Shown piece after piece: positions 32,306-36,309 of a stretch of 36,309 bases of DNA. Positions within the stretch are counted from its first letter, which is position 1, and each line of letters opens with the position of its first letter. The stretch comes from Ruminococcus flavefaciens (lineage in GTDB: Bacteria > Bacillota > Clostridia > Oscillospirales > Ruminococcaceae): assembly GCA_002373775.1 (NCBI GenBank), contig DFJW01000085.1, positions 20,332 through 56,640 of the forward strand, given 5' to 3'. The notes under the pieces are model-generated. The model was not told where the DNA came from, searched no databases, and saw only the letters and a program-made list of their open reading frames with translations. Both the position numbers and the translations under genes were made by a program.

Positions 32306-32809
32306 TCAGTTATCGCTTTTGTCTATTGCTTTCCTGAGATAGCAGGAGAGTTCAATAGGGCTAAGAGACGGGGCACTGATGCCGCCGACCTCTTTCATTC
32401 TGCTTATCAGCTTTTCCAGCAGCTGCATGAGCTGCTCCTTTTCCTCATCCGGGAAATCGCTGAATATCCTTTCGTCATAATCCTTGAACAGTTCGATCTG
32501 CTGCTTAATTGCGGAACGTCCTTTTTCGGTCAGCGCAAGGTGCTTGCAGCGCAGATTGTCCGGATCGACGGTCTTTGTGATGAGTCCTGCCTTCTGGAGC
32601 CTCTTTGTGGAGGTGGCAACAGATGAAGGCGTGACGCCGAGACAATCGGCTATCATAGTCTGAGTGCAGTTCTCGTGCTGACCTATCATTCTCATTATCG
32701 CTATCTGACTGAAGTGCAGGGGAAGGCTGTCGCTGGTATGCCTGATATACAGCTTGCGCAGAAGATGCGCATTTTCCAGCATCCCCACCAGTTCTTTGTT
32801 GTCCGTAAT
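32306..32809 (-). CDS. MarR-family transcriptional regulator (possible ATT start)
   Basis: This winged-helix regulator of about 160-167 aa has the MarR core QIAIMRMIGQHENCTQTMIADCLGVTPSSVATSTKRLQKAGLI followed by DPDNLRCKHLALTEKG, the wing. It probably represses its own operon with the two ABC exporter genes downstream (8-nt gap) until a ligand binds. The start is unclear. GTG 32788 and ATG 32782 have no ribosome site at a workable distance. A strong AAGGAGG (32814-32820) sits 4 nt before an in-frame ATT at 32809, which would give MITDNKELVGMLENAH. I mark the longer form. If ATT is not used, the protein starts at 32788. Confidence 0.85.
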   Translation of the reverse strand: MTDNKELVGMLENAHLLRKLYIRHTSDSLPLHFSQIAIMRMIGQHENCTQTMIADCLGVTPSSVATSTKRLQKAGLITKTVDPDNLRCKHLALTEKGRSAIKQQIELFKDYDERIFSDFPDEEKEQLMQLLEKLISRMKEVGGISAPSLSPIELSCYLRKAIDKSDN

Positions 32810-32852
32810 ATCGCCTCCTTCTGCTGTGCAACGACAATTTTACGTCAAACTG

Positions 32853-32864
32853 TTAAACGTTTAA
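32853..32864. promoter_or_regulatory. Palindromic candidate MarR operator
   Basis: TTAAACGTTTAA is a perfect 12-bp palindrome, about 10-20 nt downstream of the predicted start site of the MarR-ABC operon. That is where a repressor would block transcription. A second, looser repeat (CACA...TGTG) lies between the promoter boxes. Confidence 0.5.
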
Positions 32865-32880
32865 GTATGCAGCGATATTG

Positions 32881-32909
32881 ATTATATCACATATCTTTGT
32901 GTATGTCAA
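32881..32909 (-). promoter_or_regulatory. Promoter of the MarR-ABC exporter operon, full consensus
   Basis: On the reverse strand, TTGACA (32904-32909), a 17-nt spacer and TATAAT (32881-32886). So strong a promoter needs repression to be kept low, in keeping with the MarR gene. Confidence 0.88.
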
Positions 32910-32970
32910 GCCACTTATTGCAGTATATTTTATGATACGCGTCAGCGTTTCCTGCATATCCGGAACATAT

Positions 32971-33003
32971 AAAAAAACAGCCTGTACATGACGTACAGGC
33001 TGT
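32971..33003 (-). terminator. Terminator of the signal-peptidase-like gene
   Basis: On the reverse strand ACAGCCTGTAC and GTACAGGCTGT form a perfect 11-bp stem around a GTCAT loop-region, followed by seven T. It lies about 10 nt after the stop codon. Confidence 0.93.
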
Positions 33004-33013
33004 GCTGTGCTCA

Positions 33014-34219
33014 TCAGAGCTTTTTCTTTTCGTTTTCGATCATCTTCAGCAGATCGTCAACAGACATGTCTGAAGCGGGCTTTCTTCTTGTTGTTGAAGT
33101 GTCAGTCTTTTTCAGGATGTCGGAGATGTCCGGTGAACTGCTCTTTTTCGGAGCTGGTGCAGGTGCTGCGGACTGACTTCTGAGAGGAGTTCCCTTCGGT
33201 ATCTCATTTCTTGACATCTCAGCAAGCTGTGCCTTGGAGAGCACGCCGGTATTGTCCGGTACCTTTGAAACAGGCTCTTCGAATGATTCACTGCTGTTTC
33301 TCACACTGAATGTGCCTGTGCGCTCAACTTCTGCTGTCTTTCTGAGCATTTCCTCTCTGAGGGCGTCAGCTGTGGGAGCAGTTGATGATGAGCCGCCGAT
33401 ATTTCTTGCAGCGAATGAAGACTCAGCAGAGCGCTGTGCCTTGAACTGCATGGTGCGTTCTTTTTCCTTCTGGTAAGGAGAGTTGGGATTTACCTTTTTC
33501 TGGCTGAAATTCTCGGCAATGGACATCTTCTTGCGTTCGAGTTCATCGCTGGGCTGTATTTCCTGAGAAGCTTCGAAAAGGGGAGCACCGGCAGGTCTTA
33601 CATGTGATCTTCTGCTGCCTTCGCCGTTTTCGCCGCCGTCATACTCATAGAAGTCGAAATTGTCGATATCTGCATCGTTCTTTGAGGAAGCTATCTTTGC
33701 TATGAGGAAAATAACGAGGATAACTGCCGGAAGGATGAGTTCGAGGAGGAGGCCCTTGATGCTCTTGGTGAAGGTGATGAACTTGCCTATCTCAAGGCTC
33801 TGGGGATAACCGGTGCACTTGGCAAGGATCTTGTCTTTTGCAACAAAGAACTCTTCGTCGTCATAATTCTTGTCATGCGTGGAATTATAAGCAGCGTCGG
33901 GGAGTTTATACTGGTCGCCCTTGATCTTTGTGATGCTGCGGAGTTTTATCTTATCCGGACTGTCTGTCGGATAGCAGAGTACGATGTCATCAGGGGAGAG
34001 GGTAGAATTGGAAGCATCCTTTGCAATGAGCACTGCGCCGGACTTGACGCTGTCTCCTACGTCGGACGTATCTTCAGCAATGTAGATATATCTGCCGAGA
34101 AGGTGAGGTATCTTTCCGTCAGCGAACAGTACGTTCACAAGAACGGAGATTATGATGAATAACACGCATATTACAGCGATAAACACTTTAAGTACAGAGA
34201 AGCCCTTATTTTTTTCCAT
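33014..34219 (-). CDS. Membrane protein with a signal-peptidase-like domain lacking catalytic residues
   Basis: This 401-aa protein has a transmembrane helix at residues 8-32, an extracytoplasmic domain (33-155), a second helix (157-176) and a long polar, probably disordered cytoplasmic tail (177-401). The outer domain resembles the SipW-type signal peptidase core (VKSGAVLIAKD... LSPDDIVLCYP... KLRSITKIKGDQYKL... FFVAKDKILAKCTGYPQ). However, the SGSMxP serine motif is replaced by AEDTSDVGDSVKSG, and the usual catalytic His/Lys position reads LRSITKI, so no protease activity is expected. The tail is rich in Ser, Pro, Lys and Glu and ends SVDDLLKMIENEKKKL. AAGGAAGGA precedes the ATG. It is a single-gene unit. 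The family call is by eye. Confidence 0.65.
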   Translation of the reverse strand: MEKNKGFSVLKVFIAVICVLFIIISVLVNVLFADGKIPHLLGRYIYIAEDTSDVGDSVKSGAVLIAKDASNSTLSPDDIVLCYPTDSPDKIKLRSITKIKGDQYKLPDAAYNSTHDKNYDDEEFFVAKDKILAKCTGYPQSLEIGKFITFTKSIKGLLLELILPAVILVIFLIAKIASSKNDADIDNFDFYEYDGGENGEGSRRSHVRPAGAPLFEASQEIQPSDELERKKMSIAENFSQKKVNPNSPYQKEKERTMQFKAQRSAESSFAARNIGGSSSTAPTADALREEMLRKTAEVERTGTFSVRNSSESFEEPVSKVPDNTGVLSKAQLAEMSRNEIPKGTPLRSQSAAPAPAPKKSSSPDISDILKKTDTSTTRRKPASDMSVDDLLKMIENEKKKL

Positions 34220-34296
34220 GACAGTTCCTTCCTTTTCATTGTTAGTCTTGTTCTTTTGCTACACTTGTTATCTTCCCGCAAAGGGGTACAGATACT

Positions 34297-34325
34297 ATTA
34301 TAACACATTATGAGACAGATTTCAA
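34297..34325 (-). promoter_or_regulatory. Promoter of the signal-peptidase-like gene
   Basis: On the reverse strand, TTGAAA (34320-34325), a 17-nt spacer and TATAAT (34297-34302), with a leader of about 70 nt. Confidence 0.75.
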
Positions 34326-34406
34326 ACATTTTTGAGATTATATTTTTTAAAAATATCAGACAGTCCGCACAAATACTGATTTTTTGTTATTATCCACAAA
34401 AATCAC

Positions 34407-34434
34407 TTGCAGTTAATGGCGCATTGTGTATAAT
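34407..34434 (+). promoter_or_regulatory. Possible distal glgP promoter with overlapping palindrome
   Basis: TTGCAG (34407-34412), a 16-nt spacer and TATAAT (34429-34434). The -10 lies inside the inverted repeat TTGTG-N7-CACAA (34425-34441), which could be an operator. The surrounding region (34326-34530) is A+T-rich and shows no gene. Confidence 0.4.
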
Positions 34435-34534
34435 GCACAAGTTGGTCGCCCAATTATATGCAGACTGATTAAAGATTTCAGATGTTTTTCGCAATATGTA
34501 AATTTAGTGGACAAATATTTGTTGAAATATACAG

Positions 34535-34563
34535 TTGAAAAAATGTTTAAAACATAGTATAAT
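34535..34563 (+). promoter_or_regulatory. Proximal glgP promoter
   Basis: TTGAAA (34535-34540), a 17-nt spacer and TATAAT (34558-34563). The leader of about 115 nt has a small GCCG/CGGC hairpin just before the GGAG ribosome site (34674-34677). Confidence 0.75.
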
Positions 34564-34685
34564 TTAAATATACCCCGTGTAAAGCTTGATTTCAGCATTT
34601 CGCCATTGTGTGGTTGTAATGCGGGATAATCATTATACCAAATGTAATTTTTAGCCGTGCTTTCCGGCAGAATGGAGATTTTTAT

Positions 34686-36309
34686 ATGGCAGCTAAAAAA
34701 GTAAATCCTCTTATGACAAAAATAAGAGAGGATTTTCCGAAGAAATTACAGGCGCTCTACAGCGTTTCTCCCGAGGAGGCTTCAGATAAGCAGGTATATC
34801 AGGTGCTTTCAGCTATCATTGTCGACATACTTGGTTCTAAGAGACAGAGCTTCATAAACCACACTCATTCTGTGGGCGGCAAGCAGATATACTATCTCTC
34901 TATGGAGTTCCTCATGGGACGCTCCCTCAAAACAAGCATCTACAACCTTGAACTTGCCGATGATATAAAGGCTATGCTCAAGGAGTATGATATTAATCTG
35001 GATAAGATATATGAGTATGAGCCTGATGCCGGACTCGGCAACGGCGGTCTCGGACGTCTTGCGGCATGTTACCTCGACGCTCTCGCAACTACCGGCTTCC
35101 CGGCTATGGGCCATTCCATATGCTATGAGTACGGTATCTTCCAGCAGAAACTTGAGGACGGCTGGCAGACTGAGCTCCCCGATAACTGGCTCCCCGGCGG
35201 TTCCGTATGGCTCGTTCCCAAGCCGGAACTTTCCATCGACATCCACTTTGAAGGCGATCTTCAGGAATACTGGGACCATCAGTACCACTATATCTCGCAT
35301 GTGAACTACAATACCGTTGTCGCTACACCTTACGATATGTATGTGTCCGGCTACGGCGGAGAAGGCGTATCAGTCCTCAGACTCTGGTCCGCAAAGGCTC
35401 CGAGCTTTGATATGGATATGTTCAACAAGGGCAACTATGCGAGCGCTCTTGCACAGAACTCCATAGCAAATGCTATTTCCAAGATACTCTACCCCAACGA
35501 TAACCACAACGAGGGCAAGTCTCTCCGCCTCCGTCAGCAGTATTTCCTCTGTGCAGCAGCAGTCGGTGATATTGTAAATACTCATATGAACGTTTACGGT
35601 ACTCTCGAAAATCTGGCTGACAAGGTGGCTATCCACATCAACGATACTCACCCCACACTCGCTATCCCCGAGCTCATGCGTATCCTCCTTGACGACTGCG
35701 GATACGGCTGGGATCAGGCATGGGATATCGTTACACGCACATTCGCTTACACCAACCACACTGTTATGGCTGAGGCTCTGGAGAAGTGGGATGTGAACCT
35801 CGTAAAGACAGTTATACCGCGTATATTCTCTATCATCGTTGAGATAAACAACCGCTACTGCCAGTCTCTCATGGAGAGAAACGGCTACGACAGCGCAAAG
35901 ACTACACGCATGTCCATCATCAAGGATAACCAGATCCACATGGCTACTCTCTGTGTTGCAGCTTCACACAGCGTAAACGGCGTTTCCAAGCTCCATTCAC
36001 AGATCATCAAGGATTCCGTATTCCACGATGAGTATGAGAACACTCCTGAGAAGTTCAAGAACGTTACAAACGGCATCGCTTACAGACGCTGGCTGTATCA
36101 GTCAAACCCCGGCCTCACAAAGCTCCTCTCCGATACTATCGGCAGGAAGTTCATAAAGGACGGCGCAGAGCTTGAAAAGTTCAGGAAGTTCCAGGATGAC
36201 GAGGATGTGCTCACAAAGCTCATGGATGTCAAGAAGTCCAATAAGGAGCACTTTGCAAAGTATGTAAAGAACAGCACAGGCTTTATCCTCAATACCGACA
36301 GCATTTTCG
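34686..36309 (+). CDS. glgP: Glycogen/maltodextrin phosphorylase (3' end beyond window)
   Basis: This cytoplasmic GT35 enzyme releases glucose-1-phosphate from alpha-1,4-glucans. About 541 codons are present out of roughly 800-820, so the N-terminal domain and part of the C-terminal domain are seen. Conserved blocks are YYLSMEFLMGRSL, GLGNGGLGRLAACYLDALAT, GHSICYEYGIFQQ, NDTHPTLAIPELMRILLD, FAYTNHTVMAEALEKW, and VTNGIAYRRWL. The pyridoxal-phosphate lysine lies beyond the window. ATG 34686 has GGAG at 8 nt. The frame is open to the last base. It has one good promoter, perhaps two. Glycogen and maltodextrin substrates cannot be told apart here. Confidence 0.96.
   Translation, partial: MAAKKVNPLMTKIREDFPKKLQALYSVSPEEASDKQVYQVLSAIIVDILGSKRQSFINHTHSVGGKQIYYLSMEFLMGRSLKTSIYNLELADDIKAMLKEYDINLDKIYEYEPDAGLGNGGLGRLAACYLDALATTGFPAMGHSICYEYGIFQQKLEDGWQTELPDNWLPGGSVWLVPKPELSIDIHFEGDLQEYWDHQYHYISHVNYNTVVATPYDMYVSGYGGEGVSVLRLWSAKAPSFDMDMFNKGNYASALAQNSIANAISKILYPNDNHNEGKSLRLRQQYFLCAAAVGDIVNTHMNVYGTLENLADKVAIHINDTHPTLAIPELMRILLDDCGYGWDQAWDIVTRTFAYTNHTVMAEALEKWDVNLVKTVIPRIFSIIVEINNRYCQSLMERNGYDSAKTTRMSIIKDNQIHMATLCVAASHSVNGVSKLHSQIIKDSVFHDEYENTPEKFKNVTNGIAYRRWLYQSNPGLTKLLSDTIGRKFIKDGAELEKFRKFQDDEDVLTKLMDVKKSNKEHFAKYVKNSTGFILNTDSIF

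Noticed and set aside
34413..34598. A 61-codon reverse open frame upstream of glgP
   Set aside because: It overlaps both candidate glgP promoters, has no ribosome site, and its composition reflects the A+T-rich gap.

Overview
The window looks like chromosomal DNA of a low-to-moderate GC Gram-positive anaerobe, most likely Ruminococcus or a close Oscillospiraceae relative. Supporting signs are strong AGGAGG-type ribosome binding sites, sigma-A promoters with 17-bp spacers before most transcription units, a single-chain glycyl-tRNA synthetase, luxS, glycogen phosphorylase, several lipoproteins with Ser/Glu-rich linkers, and ABC-2, MalFG-type and heterodimeric ABC transporters. The genus is an inference from protein style. 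No rRNA, CRISPR array, prophage or transposase gene was seen.

Layout. (1) 1-4336: partial glyQS (-), divergent from ppk1 (+), then pssA (+). (2) 4338-4628: a gene-free, almost fully palindromic MITE-like element between convergent genes. (3) 4685-8740 (-): a membrane-anchored LysM/G5/M23 peptidase on its own promoter, and an operon of a membrane protein, an RluA-family pseudouridine synthase and luxS. (4) 9005-11085: a methyltransferase (+), a bidirectional terminator, and a two-gene operon (-) of a CPBP membrane protease and a membrane-anchored XRE regulator. (5) 11433-11753 (-): tRNA-Gly, tRNA-Arg and tRNA-His. (6) 12220-19351 (+): a five-gene operon behind a 210-nt structured leader. It joins two MalF/MalG-type permeases, a HlyD/MFP-like adaptor, a protein resembling the MacB extracytoplasmic domain without the FtsX core, and a large solute-binding lipoprotein with a propeller-like N-terminal half. 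(7) 19508-24039 (+): purB with a trailing lipoprotein gene, a membrane XRE/zinc-ribbon protein, a membrane-anchored unknown and rimM. (8) 24093-27319 (-): an ABC-2 transporter operon with a CRP/FNR-like palindrome upstream. (9) 27517-28368 (-): a lipoprotein with 27-bp tandem repeats. (10) 28678-32809 (-): a MarR regulator with both halves of a heterodimeric ABC exporter. (11) 33014-34219 (-): a membrane protein that looks like a catalytically dead signal peptidase with a long cytoplasmic tail. (12) 34686-end (+): partial glgP.

How they work together. Most genes are housekeeping: translation, purine and lipid synthesis, polyphosphate and glycogen storage, and the activated methyl cycle. The candidate for an undescribed system is the 12010-19351 operon. 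Importer parts (MalFG permeases and a solute-binding protein) are cotranscribed and translationally coupled with parts normally found in MacB-type exporters, and no ATPase is encoded. Secondary candidates are the inactive signal-peptidase-like protein and the pairing of a CPBP protease with a membrane-tethered XRE regulator.
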